DNA from: Parus major
Taxonomy: Eukaryota > Chordata > Aves > Passeriformes > Paridae
Direction of reading: 5' to 3'
Length of the DNA stretch: 64,000 nucleotides
Assembly (NCBI RefSeq): GCF_001522545.3
Contig: NC_031771.1
Location: 26,442,226-26,506,225, forward strand
Part shown: positions 1 through 14,200 of the stretch, piece after piece
Position numbering within the stretch: the first letter of the stretch is position 1
Layout of the letters: every line of letters starts with the position of its first letter
Notes under the pieces: generated by a model
What the model was told of the DNA's origin: nothing
The model's database searches: none
The model's input: the letters and a program-made list of their open reading frames with translations, nothing else
Translations under genes and position numbers: made by a program

Positions 1-3000
1 TTTCTCCTCTGAGGGCATTAAAGACCTTGAAGGAACAATTTGTGTGGAGATGTCAAGTAAAAGGTAATACACTAGAGGGCTATTTTACTTTCTATAAGCA
101 TGGGGGAAAGAAAGGGAAGAAGAGTGTAGTATTTTTTAGGGTATTGGAGGGAGACACAGTTGACACAGGCTCAGTGTTTTAAATTAGTCTGGTGCTGAAT
201 ACATGTACCAGCTAAGAAAGGAAAAAGACATTATCTGTACTGGAGAAGAAAGGTAAGCAAGTCTTTATTTAAAATTTAATCAAATTTAGACTTCAGTCAA
301 TTTCTACAAAGTAGTTGCATACCTACTAAATCACTTTAATTCTTGACAAATAATGTGCAAGAGAAAATACAGTGGGATTGTAATTGGGTTTGGGGGTAAT
401 ATACTTTGTGGGAAACCAGATTATTCGGATAATTTTTCAACTTGACTTCGCCTGTTACCCTGTGAGGTTCCTATCATTAGACTGTGACAGGCTGAGCTGC
501 TTCACTGACGAAATCTTTGTTCCACCTGAAATGTGCCCTGCTCTTGTACCTCCCTTGCTAAGATATCCTATGGCTATTTATTTGCAGTCCTTTCCTTTCT
601 TTAGACAAAATCAGGCTTGTGAAGTGGAGGGAAAACTTCATGATGTTATGTCATTATCCCAGTTTTTAATGCCACGTGGCCATCTTGAGACAATTTTGTA
701 TTTCTACACTGCTTTTTAAGGTCACTACTTAACCAAGGTAAGAAAACACATGAATTGTGTAGATGTTCTGACACCCAGATCAGCTTTCAAGATTCATAAA
801 TTATCAGAGGATGGGTCCAAATCTGTCTGAAAAAATCATTGAGATTAATTGTGAAGATGAAGCACAATATGATATTACACAGTACAAGCCAAAGCAAGGA
901 GAGGTGCAGAGTTAGCAGGACTCTTACATCAGCAGTGAAACTGCCTACAGCACAAGCCAGAGCACTTGCTGAGAAAGCACCAGTATGCAAATATTTTTCT
1001 TCTTGCACACAGCTTGCAGCTTCATACTCAAGTCTTCCCTAGGACATTAATTTAAAAGAAAAAGTGTGACCTAGTTTTGGGGGAATCTTAATTTTTAGCT
1101 TTTTTAGATTGCTTGCAGGCAATGCTTCTGTTCAGATTTTGTATAATGTCTCACTGGCTGCATATCTTGTGCAGCTGATGGCCTGAGGTCAACTACTCTA
1201 TCTACTTTCAAGCCAACTTTGTTAACATTATCCAGGAAATGGACTACTGAATGGAGGGGGTTTGCTCTGTGAAGAGCAGTGGGCTGTATTTGGGTGTTAA
1301 TAACATGTTCTATTAAATTTGAAGGGAAGAGTTGAAGAGTTAAACATGTGTTAGAAGGCTCAGCAATGTTTTTTAGCTGCTGCAGAATTCATACAGGCAA
1401 AGACCTCTAGCTGTATGGATCTGGGTAAGGGCCTAGATAAATTTTGGGTTTTCTTATAGGCTGTGTTCTACCCTTCACTCCTTCTTAATCTCTTATTTAT
1501 TTTGTTTATTGACAGTTAACAAGTCTCACTTATTTTGTAATACTGAAGGCAGATTGTTTGAGCCAAGACCTGCATATTGACATATTGTTTTATGAGGTAT
1601 CTGTTACATAAAGTAATTAACAATTAAACTGACAATTCAAATAGAGAAGTTCTCCTGGCATGAAGACATAATTTTATTTCAGAAGCACTGCTCCCTTAAA
1701 GTCATAACAAGGAATAATGTGAATTTAACTTAAAAGGCTCAATGCTATTTGTGGTAAAGGATCTGGGTGCATAACAGCTGAACATTGCACACCTGGCCCT
1801 TCAGGGTGAAAATTTCTGCTCTAATGCTTGTACTTGGGCTACTGTACAAATCAGCAAGTCTTCTCCCTGCATGTATCATTGCTACATGCAAATAGGTGCC
1901 TATAGGATGCGAGTTTACAGAATGCTGTGAATGAATGATTTTTGTCTGAGCTGCTAATGCAGCTCTTTCAGTGGGGGGACTGGATGGATTGTAAGGTTTT
2001 TGAAACAAATGTTTTCTTGTGGAAGAGACTCCAGTGTTCTCCAAGGCCCCATAGTCCTGTTGAAGAGTAACCTACAATGTGTAACCTGCAACATGCAGCT
2101 TGGCTGCTTTTGTGGCAATGTCACACATGGAGTTAGGATTTGGTGGTGGAGGGGAAGAAGTAGGGGAAACAGTAATGGCTAACTCTGTACATGTGACCTA
2201 CTTTAGTTACTGATGATGTGGTTAACAAGAGAAAAAAATGCATGAAGAAATATTTTTTCTCTTTGTCTATCAATGTATATAACACAATAGACATATTTCT
2301 GCATGATTTTAAAAAGTTCTCTGCAGCACTCTCTCCTCTGTGAGCATATAGGATTATGCATTAAGATGAAATTAATCCCTCATTTTGAAATACACAGGCT
2401 TAGCATTTGCCACAGCTTTGCTCTGAGAAAGGGATTCAGACGCTGTGGTCTCCACCAAAGAATGACAGATTGTTGGCAGAATCATTTTCATTTGTTTCTG
2501 CAAGTGAAGCAGTTAATAAATCAATCATGCATTATTACTGGATTAGCAATCACACTCCCAAATGCTTCTAGCTGTTCTCACTCTTTCTCCTGAAGATTAC
2601 CTTTAAATCCTATCAAGGGACAAGATTCCTTTTGCCTTGCCTGGCATTAGCACCCTAGTGACCTACAGCCAAAGTCAATAGTCACTAAACTAGCTCTCTG
2701 TCATGGTGGAAGAACAGACAGCCTTAACCAGATCCACTGTTTCTTAAGAAGAATGTAGTTTCTCCTGTCAGTGCCTCCACTTTCTATTTTTTCCACCTCA
2801 GCCAGTCTGAACAGAAGGAAGTTTGCCACAATGAATCACTCAAGAATCTGTTGTGGGGTCACACAGAATGGGAGAGTTGTGCAAGGCTGAAGACTGCAGA
2901 GGAGCTGGAACAAAGAAAATGAGGGCAAGGTAGGTACTTAAACTCTTTCCTTCTGGTTAATTAAGCTTATTTACCTCTTGTCTGCAGCTGAGTGTGGTCT

Positions 3001-6000
3001 CTAAACCTGCCTGTTCCTCTTGGTCTGAAAGCAGAGAAACAGCACTGGAGACAGGTCATAAATTGATGAGAGAATTCATGGTGTGTGACCTCTCCTTGTC
3101 TGCAGTTTCACAGGAGAGTTAAAATTGCATGTTGGACATATAAAATAGTACAGCACTTTTTTTGTTTGTTTTGAAATGCTCACCAATGAAATGGCTTAAC
3201 TCAGCAGTGACTCCTTATTTTGCCTCATAAGCTATTTTGTGTTTATTTTCATGGCATTTGTTTCATTATCACTGGGATTCATTTACAAAAGCACTGGAGT
3301 ATTTTATATGCAAAAAAAAAAATAATTAAAAAGTAAGATTACACTTGTTACCATGTGCTTCATTTTTAAGGAGCAGTTATTTTTGAAATGTTTGGGTTTG
3401 AAACCTGAAATATATAGATAATAAAATATTTTAACTAGTAATGAATATTCTTGCAGTTTCATTATGTTTTACTGCATGGAGGATTCATGTTAATATATCT
3501 GTAAAATATTTTTCTTATAGCCTTTTTTTTGCTAACCTGTTACTAGACATGAAGGATGGTCTGGAGATTTAAAATCTTCTTAGTATACAGACAAAGATAA
3601 CAGGATATGAACTGAAAGGCGTAAGCAGCACTTAAACTCTACCTTGAACCCAATGATGCATGACTGTGCAAGTAACTTCTTCAAGTTGCCTCCCAATAAA
3701 TACGCAGCCACAGTATGTTTGCAGCACTGTACTTTCTGATATGATCAGCATAGTTATATTCTGGGGTGAATGGTTAGATAAAGGAATGGGGTAGCATTCA
3801 GATCAGGGCTCACTGTGTCTGATTCTTAAGGTGTTAGACTGTTTTCTTCAGAACTGTTGTTTCCTCGATTCACCAAAAATTTTAGTTTATAGTGTTTCTT
3901 TACTAGAAACTGCAAAAAGAAATGGTGGACAAGGAAGTATGGGTGGGGGTTAATGTGAGAAAGCAAAGACCAATGCAACTGGACAAGAAAGCAGTTGAAT
4001 GTTTTAGCATTGAATCAAAAAGTAAGAGGAAGCTTTTCCAGTCAGCTCAACTAATTTTTTCTATGCATAGGGAGAGCAAAAATGTGAAAAGCAAAATCTG
4101 GGAGGTACCTAGACTGAACGCAAACTTTAATTCATAACAAGAACTTCCTTAAATGATGACTTAAATGGGCCAGCTTGCTATCATTTAGTCCTTCACCCTC
4201 ACCTAATAATTAGTCTTCTGTGGACAGTCTCAACTCATTGAGTTGAGGAGACCGCATTGAAAATTCAGGTTATGGGCTCATCATTATGCATGGAATATTT
4301 TGCTGGCCTTCAAACCATCTCTTTCCTCTCTGCTTTTCAAACAGTGTTTTCCTGGCTGCTAAAGCTCTGCTTCATGGTATGTTCACTGACAGACTTGCTC
4401 CCTGTCCATGATTATTGGAGTTCCAGCCCAGCAGACCATGCATGTGGTTCCCACTGTTGTCATGCCAAGCACAAAACATGATGCAGGAGCCAGAGGGCTC
4501 ACGTGGCGTTTCTCAAATGCTGGGTTGCTTTCTTGCAGACTCAAAACACTTACTCATTTACTAGGTGAAGTTTTATTTGGTTTCTTTGGGTTTCAGCATC
4601 TCCTCAAATGAGGTAATGAAATTTTGTTTGCTGTGTAAAAAATGTGGAGGAAATGCAGCACAAGTACAAATACAACTATACAGCAGCTGCTTGTGAAATG
4701 ATGTGACTGTTTTAGATGAAACATGATTAAGAAAATAGAGAGGTCTTAAAATAATTTCCAGTCCTTTAAAGCTATGAAACCCTATAGTGTTCAGGGCCTT
4801 TTGGTAGCATACCACTACCTTACACTTTTCTTTTTAAAAAGAAAGAAATTAGATGTGCTGTGTAAATATTTGCATCTGAACTTAATATAGTATGCAAACC
4901 TAATGTGATGTAAGGAAAGGTCTTTCACAGAATAGTAGACTCTAAGCTCTGTGGCCACCAGGAAAATTTAAATTCAGTTCCTGCTTTGTTTTTTGGGTTT
5001 TTTTTGTCACCTTGGGTAAGGTGCTTTGTCAATACGGTCTCTCAGGACCTAGGCTACCTCTTTACATAGGAGGCGCTGTAATGATGAGTACATGAGGAAC
5101 AGTCAACTGCCTCAGTGCTGCTCTGATGGAAACCATGTGAGTACCTACAGTAGTCACCTGTTCTCCCTGCAGCAGATCCTACCCTGAGGAAGGTGGCTTT
5201 ATATTTGGATAGATGATGAGTAATATTTCAGCATTGTGAGTTGCTTCCCAGGCTTGTGTTCAGTGAGCAACAGGAAATCATGTGTCCACAAAGAGACAAA
5301 TTTGAAATGCTGAGCCATATTTTCAAGCTGGAGAAAGATGCAGTGCTTCCATCTTGTGGTGTGTACTCCATTATTTTTCTTCCTTGTCAGTACAGCCTCA
5401 GGACACTGGAATCATGAGCCACGACTAGGTTTTAGAGGTGCTGTTGTAATACAAACAGTACTGCTACCACTAAGCAGCTTGCTTTTTAATAGCGGTCTTT
5501 GCAGCAAAACCCCAAACCCAAGTTAATTACAGGAGGCCAGGGAATGTGGAATTATTTCAGTTAGACCAGGACAGCAGTCCTCTGTCCAGAAAAACAGCTT
5601 TAAGCACAGCTCTGCTGGAACAAGTTCAGTCCAGCTCATTGAGATCAAGTGTTAAGACTGCAGGCAGATCCTAAAGTGTCTTTTAAAAGCTGCCTCTTCT
5701 ACTGGTTGCTGTTGTCTGATGTGTTGCTCTGTCTTTGCTTGATAGCATCTCTTTTTCCTTTCCTACCCAGCCAAGCTGAGACCAGTAGCTCTCACCTAAT
5801 GGTGACTCTGCCCTCTGCACCTGTCCTGATCTGGGAAGTCAGAGTCAGAGTTTGTAAACATTCTTTCATGCTCTTGAGATAATTTTCTATCTAATGTGTG
5901 CTTTTGTGCTGGTTTGATTGGATAAACATAGGTAGAGGCAAGCGTATGTATGCCTGTCATTAGGGTTAGTAGTTCAAATTTATTTACGGTGCTTTCTAAT

Positions 6001-8071
6001 TGTTGAAATTTTGTGGAACAAATGGATATCTTATGTTCTATGAATATTTAAGCAAGCTTTATCTGAAGATGATGATTTTGCAGTTTTTCTCCTTATGAAT
6101 ACCGACATCTCAATTTTGTTCTGCCAAGTGTGTCCCATTGGATTTTACACCTGCTGCTCCTTCACCTGTTTAAAAATGAGTCTGGATATGACTGCTGTCA
6201 TACTGCCATAGCCAATGACTCCTCACAGGACTGAGGTTAGGCTTTTGAAACAAATGAGATTTGTAATCTCTCAAGTTATGTCAATCAGAATGGAAAATTT
6301 TTACTGCAGTTGTTCTAAAGATCAGTACAGGGTTAACATTGATGAAATGTTGTAATCCCTGATTTCTTAAGCCTTCTAATAGCAGGTTGTATCCACAGTG
6401 GCATCTTCTTGGTCTCAAACAGCTGTGAGACAGCAATTCTTAGCTTTGATTTGGGTTACAATTACCCCACGTCCTGAATGGATGCTAACTTTGAAGAAAT
6501 TAGTACTTCCCAGCTGTCCACAGTCTGTGGACACGAGAAATAATTTATCAGTTTGACAGTATTAGGAACAGAGGAAGGTGATATAAGGCTGAGGAGGAAA
6601 AAGACTGAAAGAAAAAAAGAGATGGAACAAGTTGACAACTGCATGGAGACGAAAAGTAAGCAGTATGGGTGTATTCTTTATGAAATGGGATAGGTGGGAT
6701 TAAAGAAACACTGGGAAAGTTATAGTGAGGAGATTTAAAATATGCTTATATTTAGTAAATATGAGCACAGAAGTGAGAGGGCTTGGGAGGAAAAAGAAAG
6801 AAAAAAAGAGGATATATAATGAAAAAGGTCTTGCTGAGCTGGCAGAATAATGTCCCTGGAGGAGAAGAATGCAAAACTATAAAGAATTGGGTATTTTGAC
6901 TAGCTTGAGGCAAAGCACAAGTTCTGGAAACAAGGGAAATGAAATTCCTTGGAAAAAGAAAAAAGTAGATTTTCAAGTAGAATAGAACTGACATAGATTT
7001 AGAGTTAATTTCAAGTGTTATTCTATTGAAAGTTGGTCGATCGGATATTATACTAAAATACTTCTATTTTATTTTCCTGGGAAACAAAATCACTGAGAAG
7101 TTTACTGTCATTTTAAAAATTATTTTTCTGCAAAGGTCTCATGTTTTCATTACCTCTACTGGATGGTATGGTGAATGATCCAGAGAGCCTGACACCCAAG
7201 GATTTGTATTTTCCTCGTTATGGGTACGCCTGCAACATAGAGGAAAGATACCCCAGACGACTTGAGGCAGGCTGAATGTAGGTATTGTTGTACGGTGGTT
7301 GAAGCAGCACAAGACTGTTCTGCATGTGCCTGAGTAATGTTAGAGCTGAAACCTCTACTGCTGTTACTGCTCTTCTTTCATGTGTGCATCATGGCAGTCA
7401 GGTGCATGACTGTAGTGCAAATGTGTCAGGACTGGACCTCATAGATGTGAAAACAATGTCAACACTTACAGAAATGTGTTAATTAATAATGAAGAATATT
7501 TAATGTTCTATGTACTGGCTTCTGCTTTTCCACCTGCTGACGCAGCTTTGTCCTGGTTACTGCTAGGAAACTACATGCCAGAATCAAACATGCCATTTTA
7601 GCAGGGCTGGCTACTGAGGGAAACCTGAGCTCCTGAAAGCCTTCATTCAGTTTAAATGGAACTCGTAATCTGGGCTGTCTAATTTTTGTTGGCAGGAACA
7701 AGGTTACAGTTAGATGATAATCTTATTCTCCAGTGCAGTGAAGGCCATAAAAAGAAAGGTTTTGGAAATAGCTTCCTGGTTCTAGCTGAAGAATGACATT
7801 TCTTTAGAGGAGGAGTTGCTTTTTCAGCTAAGTTTTTGTTAAGACCAAAAGATTTATTTTCAGGTACCTCAAATGTCTTAGCATAAATGCTTATGAAAAG
7901 ATCTTTTCAGAACAAGACTTGGAATATAACAATGTTGTTTTAAGTAAAAAGGGTAAAACTCCAGTTTATTCCTTCATGAATATGTTAAGTGGTGTTTTAA
8001 ATTTTTAAAGCAACCTTCTTATCATATCTTATCCTAATGCAGGAAAATAAATCCTGTCAATTCAAACTGGT
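1..8071. other. Non-coding AT-rich DNA, no gene recognised
   Basis: All six frames are broken into short open stretches, none resembling a known protein family. Composition is AT-rich with few CpG dinucleotides. A purine-rich stretch lies around 6560-7000, where the opposite strand gives spurious Phe/Leu/Ser-rich frames. No transposon family was recognised by eye, although diverged fragments could be missed. Intron and intergenic DNA cannot be told apart from the sequence alone. Confidence 0.7.
6560..7000. repeat. Purine-rich low-complexity tract
   Basis: The plus strand is dominated by A and G in runs such as gaaagaaaaaaagag and ggaaaaagaaagaaaaaaag. The strand bias explains the hydrophobic, Phe-rich open frame on the minus strand (6752-6994), which is not considered a gene. 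No regular repeat unit was seen. Confidence 0.6.
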
Positions 8072-8241
8072 ACTGATCCCCACTTCATTACAACCTCCTT
8101 CCAGGTAGTCAGGTAGTGAGCAGTCAGATCATCCTTGAGCCTCTTTTTCCCTAGAATAAACAACTCCAGCTCTCTCAGCCACTCCTAATAGGACTTATTC
8201 CCTAAACCCTTCCCCAGCTCCATTGCCCTTCTCTGGACATG
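8072..8241 (-). mobile_element. CR1 LINE fragment, minus strand
   Basis: Read on the minus strand, this stretch follows the familiar CR1 3' half in order: 'ccagagaagggcaatggagc', then 'ggggaagggtttag', a block around 'aagtcctattaggagtggctgagagagctgg', an altered 'gaaaaagaggctc', and 'ggaaggaggttgtaatgaagtgggga'. In an intact element these encode the C-terminal part of the reverse transcriptase ORF2. Here both ends are missing, including the 3' UTR and the terminal octamer repeats. Substitutions are numerous, so it looks older than the copy at 17.94 kb. It is dead and has no coding capacity. Boundaries are approximate by about 15 bases. Confidence 0.85.
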
Positions 8242-11200
8242 AAAAGTAAGATGTTTCTTGTTTGCTCTATTCCTGACAATGCAACTGCTGGCAAATTAAA
8301 GGCCAAGTAGTGTATTGGAAAAAGACACTTTCAGGGAGAAGGTGTAAGATGAAGTGTCCAATAGAGCATGCTGGAGCTCTCCAGACGTGTGAAATCATAG
8401 GGCTGAGATAATGTGTAAAAAATTACACAGACCCTCTATAGTGGGATGGTTCTCTGTCTAATTATGAACAACTTTATCCACAGGCACTCATAATCATCAA
8501 TTTGAGTACTGAAACCCCAGTGCCAAAATTCATTACCAAATTGAACTTTCCATGATTTTTGGTTTTTGTAATTCACTCAGGTTTTTTATAGAGATTGTGG
8601 AGGTGAAATATTAATAGGATTTAACAAATACACAGATATTGGAAACTATGGTGCTTTTACCATACTGGGTGTTCAGCCCTGTGTAAGCATGGAACAAAAA
8701 TCTGCATATCCCAGACAAGGCTGTTCTGTTTCTTCTTTGAATGTTTCATTGCTTGGCTAAGTTAATTGTTCACAAGCACAGCATGATTTTCTCTAGCTGC
8801 TTCCTTTTGAGCTGAGGGAAAACACTTGAAAAAGGATAAAAAGAGTAGTTTGCTGCAGATCAGTTGAAGTAAATCCCATTTTAATTGGAAAATGTGGAGC
8901 CATTTATTCTTATTTAGTCATGTTGTCTGCCAAATATGTGCCTTCTATCTCTAGCCACTTCAGCACAAGTCTAATGTTCTTTGTGTATGTGTTTAGAAAT
9001 GAAAAGTTTGTGTTTATTTTTTGTACTGCAGAGTTACTGAACTGCTTTTGCTTAGATTTGATACTTATCTTTTTAAAGACTAGCTGGAAATTACCAGCTT
9101 GAAATGTGAGTTTCAAAGCTTCTCACAACTGATACTGTAGAATTATCAGGAGATAAGGAGAGATGAAAGGACCTTTCAGTAGAATGTTTATTCATTTTGC
9201 TTCTTACCTTTGACTACTTACCTACAAGGAGGACTCCTTCCATACGGACACTTTGCTAGCATTTTGGACTGTTGTCCTTGGATAGTATTCTGTCAGTAGT
9301 TTCCAGTGGCGTACTTGTCTTATTTTTTACTGGAAACTACCTTATCTTCACTTGTACTGGTGTGGCTAACTTCAAACCTTCTGTGAAATATTAGATTTAA
9401 AAATGAAATAAAATATGTTCACATTTCATTAGGACCAACCCTTTTTGCAGACATGTTTTGGAGTGCAGTCCCATGAGTTGCTGTATTGTGCAGGACATAA
9501 ACCTCTACCATGGGGCTGTGTATGTGAGAAGCAGAACTAGGAACCTGTGCCAGCAGATATTCTGTCAAAGGAACAATGAAAAGGAACAACAGCCTAAAAA
9601 TAGAGATTCTCTTTAGAATTAAAAGGATAGTATTCTTGCCATTTCTGCAGAGTCCTCTTGGTGTTTTCTCCTATTACAATGAAGGAGATAGTCCCTTTTT
9701 TTTTTAGGTAATTCCAAGTTCCAGTTTTACTAGAAGTGTGCTCTATGTGCCCTGCATGTCATGAAAAACTTGAACAGGTTGCACCTAAATTTGGAAGAGG
9801 ATGCATAAATAGATGGTGTTTGTTCTTTTAGCATCTGATTCAAAGACCCTTTAAATGCAGTAGAAGGTCATGACTGACTTCAGTGAACACTAAGCCAGTA
9901 ACTCCTGTTCAATGATACAGTCACTGCAAGACTGTAATCAGCTGGATAGAGGCGCTTTTGCAAAGAATAACAATCATCATACGGCTCAGCCTGATTTCTT
10001 ATCCCAGGTCCCTCATCAGCATGACTTCTTTCATCTTTTTGCCTAGCTTTGTAATAGCCTGAAGCATCATAAAATCCCTCAGCCCTATGCCCTTTGTTGC
10101 ATTTAAGTGTATTCTTTGACAGACTGCCTGGAACAGACATACTTCAGCTAGCATTGAAGTCCATATAAATAGGAATGTTTTGAGGTTCTTTTGTTGCTGC
10201 TGGTTTTGTTTTGTGTAGGAGGATGGTATGTTTTGTTGATTCAAGATGTTTCGGGAATTTTAGAGACTTTTTAGTGGTGCATTTGGTGCTTGAAAGCAGC
10301 TGGATCATTTTCTCTCTAAACTTGCCAAATGGAATTTATTCCACAAACCCTTTGGCATTTTCCAGAATATGCTGCCAACCTTGGCTTTTTAAAATAACTG
10401 TAGCTGTCTTTTCTTATGCTGTCTGTCATCTTGTTTTCCAGGTATTTTTGGTATAGAATAGAAGCTTGAAAACATATACATAAGGTGGGCACATTTCAAA
10501 AAGAAGTCTGAGTTTTTAAAGAAAAATGGGACAAGAGACAAAGGCATATCAGAACACAGACCTGCTGAGCATTTAGGATCAAATGTAGATCATCTGTTTC
10601 ATGCTGTGGCATGTAGGGAAATCTTAAAATTCACTTGTAGCCAGTAATTGAGCATGTAAAAATTGTTTCTTTGAAAATGAAAAATAATGAAATATTGCTG
10701 TCCATGCAGAGAACACTGTTATTTTGTGGATCAGTTTTCTATGCAAATTGTTTTTATTTTGCTTGTACTGGTCTTTTCAACAGGGGTCTAATGCAGAGTT
10801 CCTAGAGAAATAGGAAGGAATCCTCATTTTGTGCACTTTTGAATGCCACCACAAATATTTCTGCTGAGTACTGTAAAGTCCAAAATTGTTAGAAAAGATC
10901 TCTCTAATCAAACATGATACGGAATATACAGCTGCAGCTCATGACCCCTACAACACATAACCTTACACAACTTTGTTTTCCCATTTGTATGGATGCTTGT
11001 ACTGTATTGAAAAATCTTAGGAAAGAACAGTGATGATAAGCAAGTTAATAATGCCCTTAAAGAGGTGATGCATGGGAAATTGTTGCCTGCTTTGCAGTCT
11101 TGTCATACATTGAAGTTAGGATTGATAACTACTCTTTCAGAGGGAGAAGTATCTCTTGCCATTGCTCAGCAAGGAACAGGAACATTCAGTCTCTGGGGAT

Positions 11201-14200
11201 GTGCCAGACATTTCTGATGCAGTTTAGAAATATGCATGTACACATCAGGTTTTTGCTCAGTGCTGCTTGGCCCAGATGGACTCATTTGTCATGAATCACT
11301 GACAAGGTTGATTCGTGGTCCTGGCCTTCTCCCTGTAGGTCTCTTGCATGCTGGGATATCATCTCCAGCCAGTGCTAATCAGTGGGGATGACATTTTCTC
11401 CACACTAACATGGGATTGCCAGCTTCCCAATAGGTAGAACAGCTTAGAAAAAGGAAGTCTTCCTAACTTTTTCTTGACTCTCTATGATTAATAGTGGTGG
11501 AGACTGGGCACCTTGAAAATGGTTCCAATACCCATGTCTTAATGATAATCAGACACCCCTCAGAGCAGGACGTTGTATTTATTGCCAGTTAACCTAAATC
11601 CCCCTTAAGATAAATCAAAGGATAATATATTTACATAAGCCAAACATAGACAGCAAGGTTAGTAGGTGTATAAGTAAGCCAAAATAAATAAAAGCAAATC
11701 TTGATATCCACCTTTACTAAAGCTCATCTTCAGCTAGTATGCAGTCAGAATTCTTTGGTGCTTTATGGCTGGGATCTAGTTCTTGGACAAAGCCCACTAC
11801 TTTGGATTTAAATGTCACTGAAAAAACCCCTATATTTATGGGTTACATGCATGTGGTAAGTGGCCAAACTTTTCTTGGAATTCTGTTCAGATTCAAGCAT
11901 TCTGCCTCTTTTCCTTAATGTTTTCCTGTAATTCATCACTTTCTTAAGGGTCAGTTTAAATATTCTCGTACAGGACATGTAACATTTCAGCTTACTGTAG
12001 AAATGCTGATGTATTTCAGATGTTAGCTAGATAGTATTCTCCTTTCCAGATGAATACAGGCTGGTTCCTTCACTGGACTGTAAATGAATCATTATCCCAT
12101 TGTGAGATAAGCATTCTATCATCTGACTGATGATGCACAAACCTCAGTATGTAGCTTTTCACAAAGCCATATCCTTATACCAACAGTACTACCAGGTACA
12201 GGCATGTAAGAGAGATCAAAAGTTAGGTACATTTCCAATTCTTGAAGCTCATCATGTCAATAACCAGCACCTTTGGTGTGACAGTCTATTTGAGATCAAG
12301 GGTTCCCAGGCCTCAAGAGATCCAGTGACAAGTTATTTTCTGAACCAGCAGATGGAAAGGATTTACTATAGTGATCAACTTCTTAGACTCTGTGTACAAC
12401 TAAAGAAACATTGTTACTAGTTACAGAAAAACTATTTTTCATGCTCTATTTATGAATACCCAAGATAAAAGTAGATTCTACTTTTTAATAATTTAAGGGA
12501 GTCATGGGGAAGGGAAGGAGTGCTTTTATTGCTGCTGAGGAGTAGAAAATATACAAGGTGGTTTAGGATAAAAGGTGATTTTGTTGAATTATTTATCAGT
12601 GATGAATTCCCTCCAGCCAGCAGGAATAAACACTAAGTCTGTGCCCTGGTTTTCCAGTGTGAGGGAGAAACATAGGTACTCTAGTACTATGGTATATGAT
12701 CCGTTACAGAGGCTCTAGATCAAAGATTAGAATGAAATGTCACTGTGAAGACCCCTCACCACAACTTTTAAAGCTCAGTAATGTTTCAAAACCTCTTTTT
12801 GTTCTCACATGTATTAGTACCTCTACTCTGTTCTTTATTACCCTATGTAATTCCAGCTACTCACAAAGGATTAAATATTAGTGGAATTATGCTAGTGAGA
12901 GAAGAAAATGAAAAACACGTATCTTGACTTTTTAGCCTATGTACATGTATGTACTATTCTCCAATTTATTTGTTTATGTTTTACATAGATAAATTGATTG
13001 AGAGTTGCTTATAAACTGTGTACAGCATGGCATAATTGATAAGGGAAAAAAAAATCTCACCAAAAACTTGGACTTTACCCATTAAAGTTTATTGTGACCT
13101 TTTTGTTTGCAAGGGGAAAACCCTATTTTTTTACTTTCTCCTTTGCTCTTCTTCAGACCACAGCCCCTTTTCTTAAATATTATGTATGAAAGTCCAGCTC
13201 CATGGAGACCTTTAGCAAATATCCTGTTGACCTCACTGAAACCAAGATTTTCCCAGAATTTATAAAATGGTTAAGCACTTCTAAACCACACATGCCATAA
13301 TGCACACCCAAAATGCCAGTGGTTTCTTTTCAGGGACTAGCAAAATTGCTGTTGCTAGATCACAGGGTATTAAACCAGTGTTTCTGTTGTCAAATATCCA
13401 GCAGAACCATTGTTGCTATGCAGAAGAATGTTATTAAACACTCCACTCCCCAAACTGTTCTTGATGTCAAAAGGAGAGTGTACCTTTTAACATGTTGCTT
13501 TGGATTTTAAATATGTTTGCTTATTTGCAGTGCTTTGGAATTTACTTTCTATAAATACATTTACATTTTATAAATACATGAAATGCATCTGCCCAAGAAG
13601 TCAGTATTTTCTTTTAACTTTGTTTAAAAATATCCCTGTTTTGTGTATGATAGGATAACCAGCCTCTGAAGATTTTTTATGAGTATCTCCAAAGTGTTTC
13701 TGATTTGTTTAAGAAGAACTTTTTCTAGGCATAGAAATGTAAGAATCCTTAGTTCTAAGACTTTCAAAAAGAATAGTTAACTGATTTTGTATGAAACCTC
13801 CCTAGGAACTGTAATAATTTTGTATAGGTAACTGTACATTTCCATAAGTGCTACTGTCTGTCAGTTCTGAATTGATGTAGATATAAACTGCTCAATGATA
13901 ATCTAAGAGTCTGTATTTAATACCAGCCTCAATCTATACTGATCTGCCAAGAACTGAGCACCATTGTAGTCACAGGCTGGAAGTGCCAAAGGAAACATGG
14001 AGCTGTCATAATGGGGCTGCTTCCAAACAGTTTGCTAGGACGTGTGAAATAGGCATAGATGCACCAGAGCTAACACATTTAAGACTGTTTAGGTGTTTTT
14101 TCTTGGGTAGACAAGGATTGCCCCAAATTATGGGCCTTCTTAAGAATACGTTCAAACCAGATTGCTTTTTGTAAAGGACTTTTCTCACACACTACATTGT

